Position numbers and translations under genes: made by a program | In this document: positions 1 to 8,671 of the stretch, piece by piece | Position numbering within the stretch: position 1 is the stretch's first letter | How the letters are laid out: each line of letters starts with the position of its first letter | Notes under the pieces: generated by a model | The model's database searches: none | The model's input: the letters and a program-made list of their open reading frames with translations, nothing else | What the model was told of the DNA's origin: nothing | From: Pythium myriotylum | Taxonomy: Eukaryota > Oomycota > Peronosporomycetes > Pythiales > Pythiaceae | NCBI GenBank assembly: GCA_023091665.1 | Contig: JALJCQ010000023.1 | Location: 310,001 to 374,000 of the forward strand | DNA: 64,000 nt | Direction of reading: 5' to 3'

Positions 1-346
1 GGTTCTTCGGCGTTGTTACAAGGGTAATCTTCACGACAGGGCAGGGCTTGTTCGTTGCCTTCGCGAGTTCTTCCATGAGACGGAATGCTTCTGCAAGCTC
101 CGTGTCATTCGTGATTCGCACCTGCTCATCATCATCGTCTGTGTAGTATAACAGCACGTCTTTTGGCGCAACATTCGCCAGTTCGGCAAAGACCAGGCGA
201 AGGTAGTCCTGCAGGTCCACGAAAGCAAGAGCGTTCCAGTCCGCAATCACGCGACTGTCGTGGTCCACGAGGGCCTGATTCACGGCCGCGACCTGCACGC
301 GGCGCATGTCCTGCTGCTCCTTCCAGAGGATCTTGAGCGTCGCCAT
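1..346 (-). CDS. PB1-domain protein, 5' end only
   Basis: The gene runs off the left edge; 115 codons are visible from the ATG at 346. The N-terminus MATLKILWKEQQ is followed by a basic/hydrophobic half and an acidic OPCA-type stretch (YTDDDDEQVRITND, then TELAEAF). This is the layout of a PB1 domain, which makes head-to-tail contacts with other PB1 proteins such as p62/NBR1, MEKK or atypical PKC. The gene is head to head with the PB1-containing NBR1-like gene at 1783, so the two may be diverged paralogues, but the visible sequences are only distantly alike. What follows the PB1 domain lies outside the window. The first PB1 half carries few clear basic residues, so this may be an acidic (type A) PB1. 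The domain call is good; the gene identity is unknown. Confidence 0.75.
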   Translation of the reverse strand, partial: MATLKILWKEQQDMRRVQVAAVNQALVDHDSRVIADWNALAFVDLQDYLRLVFAELANVAPKDVLLYYTDDDDEQVRITNDTELAEAFRLMEELAKATNKPCPVVKITLVTTPKN

Positions 347-1782
347 GGTTGTTCTCGGCTTGCGTTTTGATGAGAGAACAACGAGTCTGGTCGAAACCTG
401 CCATCTTCGATGGCGTGTGGGAGTGTGGTTCATCCAGCTAAAACCGAAACTTCAATATCTATTAGAAACGATCAGATCCTCGACTGGAGAGGAATATCAG
501 AAATGAAACTCGGCATTTCAAAAATACAACTACCGGTATTGTGGTTCCATGAGATCAACTACGACTGTATTTCCACAAGAATTAAACGCACGAACCGAAG
601 TAATTGGACTAGTTGCTCGCACGCTTCGCCAAATGCTTCTGCCGAGCACGTTCAGCACGGTGCCATTCAACATGACCTACCAAAGCATTTAGCGATCGAA
701 TTATTTCCGGCATAGAGGACAAGCGCAAACGATTTGTCCATCCGACGATGATCCTGAAATCTGACCAAGCACCATATCCAAATCAGTGCTGACGAGAGTA
801 AACCCGGGAAGAAAATCGCGGCCATCGAGGTCTCTCCACAAAGTGTCATCCGAGCTTTGCATTGCACTTGTCCGTGCTCATCTAGATAGTACTCATACAT
901 CTTGTGGCACTATTTGAGTGGGTCGATCAACTAACCGCCATATACAACCAATCGATACGGAATGAATTGTCCTCTTTCTCACTGAATCAAGAATAGGATA
1001 TCCCTCGGGTTCGTGAGGCTCGGAACCCATCGATTTCGATGCCAAGCGATGCTCTCCTTCCATTTCATCATGGGTCGGGTTCCGGGTCAGAACATTTGGG
1101 TTCCTTCGGGTTCCAACTCGGAACCCATCGATTTTGATAGCAAGCGGTTCGAAAGGGTAACTTCAACATGGAGAGTCAACCTGCCAAAATCGATGAGTGA
1201 GGAGGAGCGTCGCTTCGGAATAAAACCTCATCACATGCCCATGGAACATTTCCAGTTCAGGAAGTGGCAGGAGTGACGGTGACTGGTGATGGACAGCGAT
1301 TGGCCTCTGAGTTGGCGGCAAAGATCAAAGAATGTTGGCGCTCTTGGATCTCCGAGACCTTGGTTGCGACCTCGCGCCAAGCTTCTCGAACGCAGTTTTG
1401 TGTTGTGGGGCTCGCGCGGACACCACCACTTGGTAATTGCCCGCCCCTCCGGCAGGTTGCGGCGATGTCAACATTCTTCGAGGTTGAAGCCGTCATTCCT
1501 ATGACCATCACTCTTGTGTCCCATCCCAGAAACATGGGCTGATCATGGAATTGAGAAGTACCCTTCGAATACAAACATTTGTTCTTATGAAACTGCTTAT
1601 GGTATCGAGTTATCGATCAACCCAGAGACCATACATCGTTGGCGGTCTTTAAACAGGGGTCTTGCGAGCCTACTCCACTAACCCACGAACGGTGCCTCAA
1701 AACCTCACTTCACCTTTTGCCGAATCGAACGCAAGTGATATCGCACAAGAACGAAGCAAGTAAGGAAGGTTCTCCAAGTAGA
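347..1782. other. Intergenic region between two divergent PB1 genes
   Basis: About 1.4 kb separates the two start codons. Short open frames occur on both strands, but none has a recognisable domain or a convincing exon chain. It contains a diverged direct repeat (see 1005-1149). The 144 bases before 1783 are open in frame but start only at a TTG, so I treat them as 5' UTR. A CTCACTTCACCTTTTG stretch near 1704 resembles an oomycete initiator plus flanking element, but the match is loose. Confidence 0.4.
1005..1149 (+). repeat. Imperfect direct repeat, two copies
   Basis: Copies lie at about 1005-1050 and 1106-1149. Both contain TCGGGTTC, then CTCGGAACCCATCGATTT, then a variant of CGATGCCAAGCG. 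The first copy has a few extra bases near the front. Spacing is about 101 bases. The source is unknown; it could be remnant mobile DNA or a local duplication. Confidence 0.6.
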
Positions 1783-4560
1783 ATGCGCACGTTAGTTCTC
1801 CGGATCGCCAACGCGGACGCCCAGGCGTCTGTGAACGTTGAGCTTGCGCTTGTGAACGCCCACGGGCAGCAGACGCTCGACTTCGCCACACTTCAGGCCG
1901 CAGCAGCAGCTTTGGTGGATGAGTCGAGCGTTGCTCTCAAATACGAAGACTCTGACGGCGATCTTGTTACGATCGGCAGCGATGCGGATCTCCGGGAAGT
2001 GATCGAGTTTATGGACGAAGAGAACAAAGATCGACTCGACGTAACCGTCAAGACCTCTAGCAGCATTGTGAAGCAACACTTTTTGGGCCTCGTTGCAGCA
2101 GTGACGAAGCTGGCAAACACTATGGATGTTTCTCGTCCTTCTGCATCGAAGCCGAAGCCGACCGTAGAAGAAGTGATTGGTCTGCTGCACGGATATGTCG
2201 GCTCTTGGGAAATTGCTGAGGAAGCACAAGAACTTGCCTCGATCAAGGCCGACTTGTTGAAGCTTTTGAATGAAAGCGATCTACGTAACGCTATTGTGGA
2301 ACTCAGCATGACCGAAACGTACCGCGAGCTAGTGGACTCGATTTTGGACGCAGTGTACCAAGACCAGCATGTCGAAGGTGTTGTCACCGCCAATTGGGAA
2401 GCCGCCGTTGGTTTTGCCAAGGAAATCCTTGTACAGTGCCCTGATATGAAGGATGACCTCATCCGCCTCGCCAAGGCTTGTGTGAAGAGTATCTCATTGC
2501 TGAACCAAGAACTCCGTGGAGCTGAAACAATGCCGAAACTTGTTGAAGTCTCGCAACTGGAAGAAGCAGCTTTCGCTGTTCCATCCAATGATTGTGACGT
2601 CACCGTTGTCCACGAGCACTATCGTTGTGACGGGTGTGACACTGCGCCAATTGTCGGTGTGCGTTATCGGTCGACTCGAGACGCAAGTTTTGATCTGTGC
2701 AGTTCTTGCCATACGTCTGGCAAGTTTGATGTCGACTATGCTCCCTTTACTGAGTACTCACACTACCAACCCGTTCATTTCAACGTGACCTGTGATGGTT
2801 GCCAGCAGTCTCCGATCTCTGGTATTCGTTACAAGGCTCTGACGTTGAACGACTTCGATCTTTGTGAGGCGTGCGAAGCTAGTGGTAGATGGTCGAGCCA
2901 CGAACCTTTCATTAAAATCAAGCATCCTGACCAAGTACCACGACATATCGAGGTTCACATCGAACCCCCCATTGAAGCGCCCGAAGTCCATCCGTTCGTA
3001 ACTTGCGACGGATGTGAGATGAGTCCTTTGATTGGCAAACGCTACAAGTCGTCATCAGTCGATAACTTTGACCTTTGCGAGTCATGCCTGAACACTGGAG
3101 CATGGAAGGAGTCTCATGGACCGTTCGAGGCAGTTGAGGCAATGAACAACTTCCGGGGCTTCAAGAAGTGGTGGAAACGTGAAAAGAAGGCACACAAGTT
3201 TTACTCAAAGGCTATGCGCCACGGTTTTGGATGTGGAATGTTCGCAACTCCTCCGGGTCCACACCCGCATCCGCATCCTCACCCGCACCCGCATCCGCAT
3301 CCGCATCCGCATCCGCATCCTCACCCGCATCCGCATCCTCACCCGCATCCGCATCCGCACCCGCACCCTCACCCTCACCCGCATCCGCACCCGCATCCGC
3401 ACCCGCATCCGCACCCGCATCCGCACCCGCATCCGCACCCTCACCCGCACCCGCACCCTCACCCTCACCCGCATCCTCATCCGCACCCGCATCCTCATCC
3501 GAAGCCAGATGACCATCATCATCCCGATCATTACCACCCCGATCATCGCCATGGCCACCATGGCCATCACCGTCGTGGTCATCATGATCACCACGGACAT
3601 GGCCATCACGGCCGTCATGACCACCACGGCCATCATCACCACCATCGCCGCCATGGTTGGAGTGATGCCTATGGGGATTTCGGTGTTCAGACCGAGTACG
3701 CTGCAGTGTTTGTTGAGGATGTGACAATTCCTGATGGCACAGTTGTTGCTCCTGATGTCGAGCTCGTGAAAGCTTGGAAGGTGAAAAACGGTGGAACTTC
3801 CGTTTGGCCAGAAGGTTGCGTGTTGAAGATGCAGACCGGCCGTTGTGGAGTTGCACCGTTCGATGGTGCACCCGACGTTATCAATGCACGAGTGCCCCCT
3901 CTTGCTCCTGGTGAGGAGTTTATTGCTGAGGTGCAGCTCCAGACGCCATCGGAGCCAGGACGCTATACGGCCTATTGGCGCATGTGTGATCCACATGGTC
4001 ACATCTTCGGTCATCGCTTCTGGACAGATGTGGTTGTGTCTGAGGCTGTGGCGATTGACGATATGACCTCGCTTCGTTCTAGCTCCGAACTACACGATGC
4101 TATTCCGATTGTCGTCGAAGCAGTTGAACTCGTTTCTGAGGAAGAAGACGGTGAACTTGTCGATGTGAGCGTTTCAGATTCGGCATCGGACCGCGACAGC
4201 GGCGTCGAAATTGCCAGCAATGTCACGACTGAAGATGACTCAAGTGTGTCGAGTGATTCCGATAGTGACTCGGCTCCAAGCGACGATGATGACGATCTCA
4301 TTTCGGACAGCGTTTCTGACGGTGCGACCGAGGGCAAAATCGTTTCAGCTGAGTTAATGGAGGCAGAAGAAGGAAGCGACTCAGTGATCGAAAGTCATGT
4401 GCACGCCAATGCGGATGACGTTGTCGGTGAACTGTACGATGATGCTCTCGGAATGCTCGAGGCAATGGGATTTGGCGACCGTGAACAGAACCGCGCGACG
4501 CTGGCTCAATGGGGTGGAAACATCGCAGATGCTGTCAACAGCCTTCTTTTGGACGCTTGA
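1783..4560 (+). CDS. NBR1-like autophagy cargo receptor (PB1, three ZZ, HP tract, FW, UBA)
   Basis: Single exon, 925 residues from the ATG at 1783; the frame is open further upstream but without an ATG. The order is: PB1 at about 1-88; a helical region; three ZZ-type zinc fingers at about 279-325, 332-380 and 404-450 (each with a CDGC and a later DLC..C pair); an uninterrupted (His-Pro)40 tract at 494-573; a His/Asp/Arg-rich stretch to about 630; an NBR1 FW (four-tryptophan) domain at about 643-751 (VKAWKVKNGG, WRMCDPHGHIFGHRFW); a long acidic Ser/Asp region; and a C-terminal UBA at about 884-925 (LGMLEAMGFGDREQN). PB1-ZZ-FW-UBA is the NBR1/Joka2 plan: selective autophagy receptors that bind ubiquitinated cargo and ATG8. 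I did not pin down an ATG8-interacting motif. Three ZZ fingers and the HP tract are unusual. The protein is probably cytosolic and on autophagosomes. Confidence 0.9.
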   Translation: MRTLVLRIANADAQASVNVELALVNAHGQQTLDFATLQAAAAALVDESSVALKYEDSDGDLVTIGSDADLREVIEFMDEENKDRLDVTVKTSSSIVKQHFLGLVAAVTKLANTMDVSRPSASKPKPTVEEVIGLLHGYVGSWEIAEEAQELASIKADLLKLLNESDLRNAIVELSMTETYRELVDSILDAVYQDQHVEGVVTANWEAAVGFAKEILVQCPDMKDDLIRLAKACVKSISLLNQELRGAETMPKLVEVSQLEEAAFAVPSNDCDVTVVHEHYRCDGCDTAPIVGVRYRSTRDASFDLCSSCHTSGKFDVDYAPFTEYSHYQPVHFNVTCDGCQQSPISGIRYKALTLNDFDLCEACEASGRWSSHEPFIKIKHPDQVPRHIEVHIEPPIEAPEVHPFVTCDGCEMSPLIGKRYKSSSVDNFDLCESCLNTGAWKESHGPFEAVEAMNNFRGFKKWWKREKKAHKFYSKAMRHGFGCGMFATPPGPHPHPHPHPHPHPHPHPHPHPHPHPHPHPHPHPHPHPHPHPHPHPHPHPHPHPHPHPHPHPHPHPHPHPHPHPHPHPHPHPKPDDHHHPDHYHPDHRHGHHGHHRRGHHDHHGHGHHGRHDHHGHHHHHRRHGWSDAYGDFGVQTEYAAVFVEDVTIPDGTVVAPDVELVKAWKVKNGGTSVWPEGCVLKMQTGRCGVAPFDGAPDVINARVPPLAPGEEFIAEVQLQTPSEPGRYTAYWRMCDPHGHIFGHRFWTDVVVSEAVAIDDMTSLRSSSELHDAIPIVVEAVELVSEEEDGELVDVSVSDSASDRDSGVEIASNVTTEDDSSVSSDSDSDSAPSDDDDDLISDSVSDGATEGKIVSAELMEAEEGSDSVIESHVHANADDVVGELYDDALGMLEAMGFGDREQNRATLAQWGGNIADAVNSLLLDA
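3262..3501 (+). repeat. Hexanucleotide-type coding repeat encoding (His-Pro)40
   Basis: The 240 bases are CAY-CCN units giving 40 His-Pro dipeptides without interruption. Codons alternate irregularly (CAC/CAT, CCG/CCT), so the DNA is not a perfect microsatellite although the protein is perfectly periodic. This suggests selection on the peptide. The tract produces long meaningless open frames on other strands and frames. Confidence 0.95.
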
Positions 4561-4866
4561 CTGACCCGCATACCTTTGGACGTACACATCGCGAGATGAC
4601 CGAAGCCTCGCTTGCCATTGCCCCCGACTTTATATCCAAGAAATGTGTCATGGATGGTATCACAAACTGCAAAAGAAAAAAAAGGAGTTTGAAGCAAACG
4701 TGGACAAACAGCCTTCACTTTGCCCAAGAGCGTCTATGCGAATCTACACGTCGACAGGTGCTAAATCTCATTGCGTTTTATATTCAACACTCAAAAAATT
4801 AAAAAAAAGCTTTCCTTTCTCAGCCGAACAACTCTAAAGTACAATCATTTATCGAACTGAGTGTCG
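4561..4866. other. Convergent 3' intergenic region
   Basis: This lies between the 3' ends of the NBR1-like gene and the hydrolase gene. It is A/T-rich near 4670-4810 with short A runs, consistent with 3' UTR and polyadenylation signals. I see no gene in it. Confidence 0.5.
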
Positions 4867-5843
4867 TTACACTTGTGGGATCTCTCCTTGCAGAAACAGA
4901 TTGATGGCCTTGGCGCATTCTTCATACTTCTCGTGCTGTACTGTGTGACCACACTCATCGAACACGAACGAGAACTTCTGAGGAGCGTGTACGAGCTTCT
5001 CCTCAAGAATGGGCAAAGAGGACACGTCCAGAATGCGATCATTCTTCCCCCAAAAAACAAGCGATCGAGCTGTGATGAGATGAAGATTCTCCTCAAGCAC
5101 TGTTCGGTTGTTCAGAGAGTCGTGAACGATCTTCTCGTACACTGGTAATTGCTCGGCCTGACCACGTGATGCATGTGAGATGCATGTGATTCAGGTCATT
5201 TTTAAGATGTACGTACCCGTTGCTTCGCGATGACACCCAAAACGAAACGGGGGAGCCTGAGGGGTTTGTAGCCGATATAACTGAACATCTCAGCCAGCTC
5301 ATCCGGTGTCTTGGCAAGCAACAAATTTTTGCCCTCTTTGTCCAATAGATTGTAGGCGTCACTCTTTTTCGGCATTGAGATGCCCGCAGGACAGATCATG
5401 GTAAGTGACCGAACACGTTCTGGATATCTTGCAGAGTAGATACCGGCGAGCATCCCGCCCATCGAACAACCGACAAGATGGACTCTCTGGTCTGCGGGGA
5501 TCGTGGTCTCGAGAAACCGATGTAGGCGCTTGGCTTGCTCTTCCATGGTGTAGCTGAACGTTGGATCAGCGGGCACAGTGCGTCCTTGACCAGGGAGGTC
5601 GGGGACAACAACCTGGAACTTTTTGTCAACACGAGACGCGAGGTTGGTCCACGACTCTTTGGCCGAGCTGAAGCCGTGGACAAAGACAACGGGCTCAGTG
5701 GTCTCGGGCGCTTGCGCTTCCCGCTCCATGTAACTCCATTCGAACTCGTCCACCTGCACGACCTTTCCGCTGAAGCCTCGACAGAAGCGCGCGAAGTCGA
5801 TGACCGAAGCGAGCGTGGATTGCAGGAAGCCGTCGAGCACCAT
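4867..5843 (-). CDS. Alpha/beta hydrolase (ABHD6/MEST-like serine hydrolase)
   Basis: Two exons, 5217-5843 and 4867-5157, joined by a 59-base intron (GTACGTAC...CAG), giving 305 residues. An N-terminal hydrophobic/amphipathic segment (MVLDGFLQSTLASVIDF) may anchor it to membrane. The fold markers are in order: VVFVHGFSSAKESW (oxyanion loop), VVPDLPGQG, the nucleophile elbow GCSMGG with Ser, the acid Asp in GKNDRILD, and His in ECGHTVQH, so the triad is complete. Family members hydrolyse small esters or monoacylglycerols; the substrate here cannot be told. A decayed copy of this gene lies at 7830-8440, and a transposon sits between them. The start at 5843 is the first ATG in the open frame. 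Confidence 0.85.
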
Positions 5844-6028
5844 GATGGCAGAACGCAAAGTGGGACCAAGTTCTGATGCGTTCTTCCCTAGTAAACACGA
5901 TTACTCCTCGGGAATGATTGTCTGAGCTATTAGAAACGAGGTTTCACTTCATCATGGTCCTGTGCAGTGCGCGAGTTCGGTTTCTTTGCATTGTCGGACT
6001 CTCAGTTTGAGAGACCATATTATATATA

Positions 6029-6045
6029 ACGGGTTCTACCAATTA
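6029..6045 (+). repeat. Left terminal inverted repeat of the pogo-like element
   Basis: ACGGGTTCTACCAATT follows a TA dinucleotide. It pairs with 7609-7625 at all of the first 13 positions and at 15 of the first 16. Confidence 0.9.
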
Positions 6046-6112
6046 CAAGAAGGTATACTATTGTAATAGATTTCCCTGCAGCACCAAACGGTATTATATT
6101 TGGAAGGGTATA

Positions 6113-7438
6113 CTATTCCATGTCATCGATCTCATCCACGGTCAGTTCATCGAACTCATCGATGAGATCATCCGCGATATGCTCTTGGGGAATCTCAGCG
6201 TCCTGGTCACGGTTCATCCAGCGTTCGCGAAAGCGTGTGCCGTACACATCGTGACGGGCGATGTGCCAGTCCTCGAAGTTGTCAGCAAAACCAGCGCTGA
6301 GAATAGACTTCTGTACGACCTCGTCCGGCACAGACTTCCACGCATCCTCTACCCAGCGTGCCACCACTTCCACTGCGGGAGGTTTTGGATTGCCGTTCTT
6401 GGTGTACAGAACTTGATCAGATGATTTCCATGCATCAATCACTGGAGAGATGTGATCTTTAAACGACTTGTAAATCCCAATGTCACCAGCTTGAAGATAT
6501 GGAGTCATTCCGCCAGGGATGACGACCTGTTGGATCGTCTTCTCGCTACAGCGCTCCTTGACGACTTTGGCAACATGTGCACGCATCGAATCCCACACGA
6601 TCGCTTTGTTTCCAGGGTTCATGTCAAACACAGCAGGGAACACCTGATCAAGCCACTTCACAAGCAGTGGGCCATTCACCCAAGCCCGTTCTTGCAGGGT
6701 CACGTACACCTTGCCAACTCGCTGGAATCCTTGACTACTCTTGCCCTTCCAGATGACAACAGGTGGGAGCTTCTTGCCAGCCGCGGTCACTGCCAGTATG
6801 GCAGTGATACGCATTGACGCGAACCCAGTTGACTTGAGAACCACGTGTCTTGAGCCGACAAGGTCAACAGTTTCCAGTCGTGGATCCTCAAAGTAGACTG
6901 CGGTTTCATCCATAAGAATCGTCCGCATAGGGTCGAGGGTCGAGCGATGAGCTACAAGGAACGCCATGTAGCTGACTGCACGGGACATGAGGACGTCATC
7001 CGTCAGTGTCGTTAAATTCGTCGCACGTCGGAGTGAGAGACTGTAACGACCCATAAACAGACTCAGCCACTTGTCAGATGCAGTGAACGTCTCAAAACCC
7101 TCGGCACGAGCGAGCTGGAGAGCAGTGTTCTGGATCCAAACGCGAGACACCTCGAGCTTGTTCGAACGCCGTTGCACGATCAGATCAAACAGAATGTCTT
7201 CTACAGCATCAAGAAGTGGCTTTGCACCGCCACCCTTGAGACGCATCTGGCTTGGCGGTGACGAGCGGATGTCATCTCTCTTCTTCCACCAGTACCGAAC
7301 TTGAGCAGGTGAGATCTTCCAACCTTTGTTCTGGAAGTATGCCGAGGCACGAGTCGGGACGCTCGGGCAATTCGCTTCGATCCAATCGATAACTTCGCGC
7401 TTCTCCGCGATAGACTTGGCAAGGCGTTGGGTCGGCAT
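6113..7438 (-). CDS. Pogo-type DDE transposase
   Basis: Single uninterrupted frame of 441 residues from the ATG at 7438; upstream extension would need a TTG. The N-terminal third looks like the psq/CENP-B-type helix-turn-helix pair (AEKREVIDWIE..., then the QVRYWWKKRDDI region and a second helical block ending in FMGRYSLSLRRATNLT). The DDE_1 catalytic core follows: first Asp in ILMDETAVYFED, second in AIVWDSMRAHV, third in YLQAGDIGIYKSFK. All three acidic residues are present and there is no stop or frameshift, so the enzyme may be active. The tail is strongly acidic, as in other pogo/jerky transposases. It fills most of the element between the inverted repeats. Confidence 0.92.
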   Translation of the reverse strand: MPTQRLAKSIAEKREVIDWIEANCPSVPTRASAYFQNKGWKISPAQVRYWWKKRDDIRSSPPSQMRLKGGGAKPLLDAVEDILFDLIVQRRSNKLEVSRVWIQNTALQLARAEGFETFTASDKWLSLFMGRYSLSLRRATNLTTLTDDVLMSRAVSYMAFLVAHRSTLDPMRTILMDETAVYFEDPRLETVDLVGSRHVVLKSTGFASMRITAILAVTAAGKKLPPVVIWKGKSSQGFQRVGKVYVTLQERAWVNGPLLVKWLDQVFPAVFDMNPGNKAIVWDSMRAHVAKVVKERCSEKTIQQVVIPGGMTPYLQAGDIGIYKSFKDHISPVIDAWKSSDQVLYTKNGNPKPPAVEVVARWVEDAWKSVPDEVVQKSILSAGFADNFEDWHIARHDVYGTRFRERWMNRDQDAEIPQEHIADDLIDEFDELTVDEIDDME

Positions 7439-7608
7439 GGTGTTCCAGGCTTGTTCGTGGTGGGTCAATTTGAGAATGAGGTGGTCAAGCTACGTGCATC
7501 TCAACACGTGTATTGTATTTGGTATGGTATGGTATTCATTCTGGAAATCTCGAACCTTCCAGAAACCTCACTTAAACCAGTACAGATCACTATTCAGAGA
7601 GGGTATAC

Positions 7609-7625
7609 AAACTGGTAGAACCCGT
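7609..7625 (-). repeat. Right terminal inverted repeat of the pogo-like element
   Basis: AACTGGTAGAACCCGT is the inverted partner of the left end and is followed by TA. Confidence 0.9.
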
Positions 7626-7829
7626 TAATAATGTGGCGAGACCCACGTCGCTGAGATCAAGGCCACGAACCAGCTATAGTGTTAAAGTATGATTTCTTGC
7701 AGATCTGGTGATGAAGTTTTTTTCGCCAGATCTACAAGAATTCACGGAGAAATCATGGAGAACCATAATAAGCTCCGGCAACGAGAAGATTACTACGTCT
7801 AGAAATATTTGCAGTGATTCGAAGCGTCC

Positions 7830-8440
7830 ACACTTCCGGTGCCTTGCCGTCAAAGAATTAGCTGACCGCCTCGGCACACTCCTGGCGTTTATTGTTCTCC
7901 ACGGTACGCAAGCTTTAGTTGAAATGAAAGCGAGCACCACTCATAACCTGGCCTCGAGAATCGAAAGTGACGGCACATCAATGATGCGATCGCTCTTGCC
8001 TCACGTGGCTGCCTTCCCTTTGCGGCAGCAATCACTTTCTGAGAAGGACCGATATCTGTAGGAGTGGGGACATCCGCAGGAATGGCCATCGTGGGCATTC
8101 CTGCGCAGTCTCAGTCCGGTTTCCTGGCCAAGTGTAAGCCAGCGAGCATCACATCCATACATGTATTAGACAATTTACGGTCATCAAAGATGTGACCCGG
8201 AGGATGTCGTGCAGCCGCTAGCTCTGGTAATCTATTGGGTTGCTGCCCAGTGGCATCGTACGTCCTTGCCCAAGCAAATTGGGACACGATCACCTGGCAG
8301 TTTTTGTCTACCTGCGACGCGAGATTAATCCACGACTCTATCTGGGCAGGTCTAGCTCCACATAGCTCCCCTCGAAACACTCCGTCACCAAAGCCTGGCT
8401 CTGGAGTCCTCGACGTAGCATAGGATGTTGGGGTCGAAAG
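7830..8440 (-). pseudogene. Decayed copy of the alpha/beta hydrolase gene
   Basis: Read on the minus strand, pieces match the intact hydrolase at 4867-5843 in the same order but in shifting frames. They are TECFEGSYVEL (against VDEFEWSYMER), SWINLASQVDKNCQVIV (against SWTNLASRVDKKFQVVV), MLAGLHLARKPD (against MLAGIYSARYPE), then PTMAIPADVPTP (against LTMICPAGISMP). After a deletion come DRIIDVPSLSILEARL (against DRILDVSSLPILEEKL) and a frame-shifted TVENNKRQECAEAVS (against TVQHEKYEECAKAIN). There are internal stops and frameshifts, and the segment around the intron and its flanks is missing. It is a tandem duplicate now non-functional; a transposon lies between the copies. Confidence 0.85.
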
Positions 8441-8671
8441 AGAGAGAGAGAGATGGCTTCTGAAGTTGCACTCCTTGATTGATGCCGTCAGAGTGGCGGC
8501 TCCCATCACAATCCTGAAATAACCTTTTATCGTCCTAACTTCACGTCCCTCTCTATCTAAATGCGTGTGAAGTAACATCTTCGGAGGGTGTTGGGGAGCC
8601 AACTCGAGCCACCACCCATTCGCACGACGAGATCCAGTGGACTCGGAAGCAGTTTTCCAGAAGCCGCCACC

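Larger units (their letters stand above)
6029..7625 (-). mobile_element. Complete pogo/Tc1-mariner superfamily DNA transposon
   Basis: The 1,597-base element has terminal inverted repeats: ACGGGTTCTACCA at the left end and its exact complement at the right end, with similarity continuing a few bases. It is flanked by TA on both sides (6027-6028 and 7626-7627), the target duplication of the Tc1/mariner superfamily. Subterminal GGTATAC motifs occur near both ends, twice at the left (about 6051 and 6106) and once at the right in opposite sense. It holds one intact transposase gene. It lies between a functional hydrolase gene and its pseudogene copy. Confidence 0.92.

Noticed and set aside
3205..4014. 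Minus-strand frames of 219-269 codons, full of Arg-Met/Arg-Val or Ala-Gly repeats
   Set aside because: They are shadows of the (His-Pro)40 coding repeat and FW domain on the plus strand.
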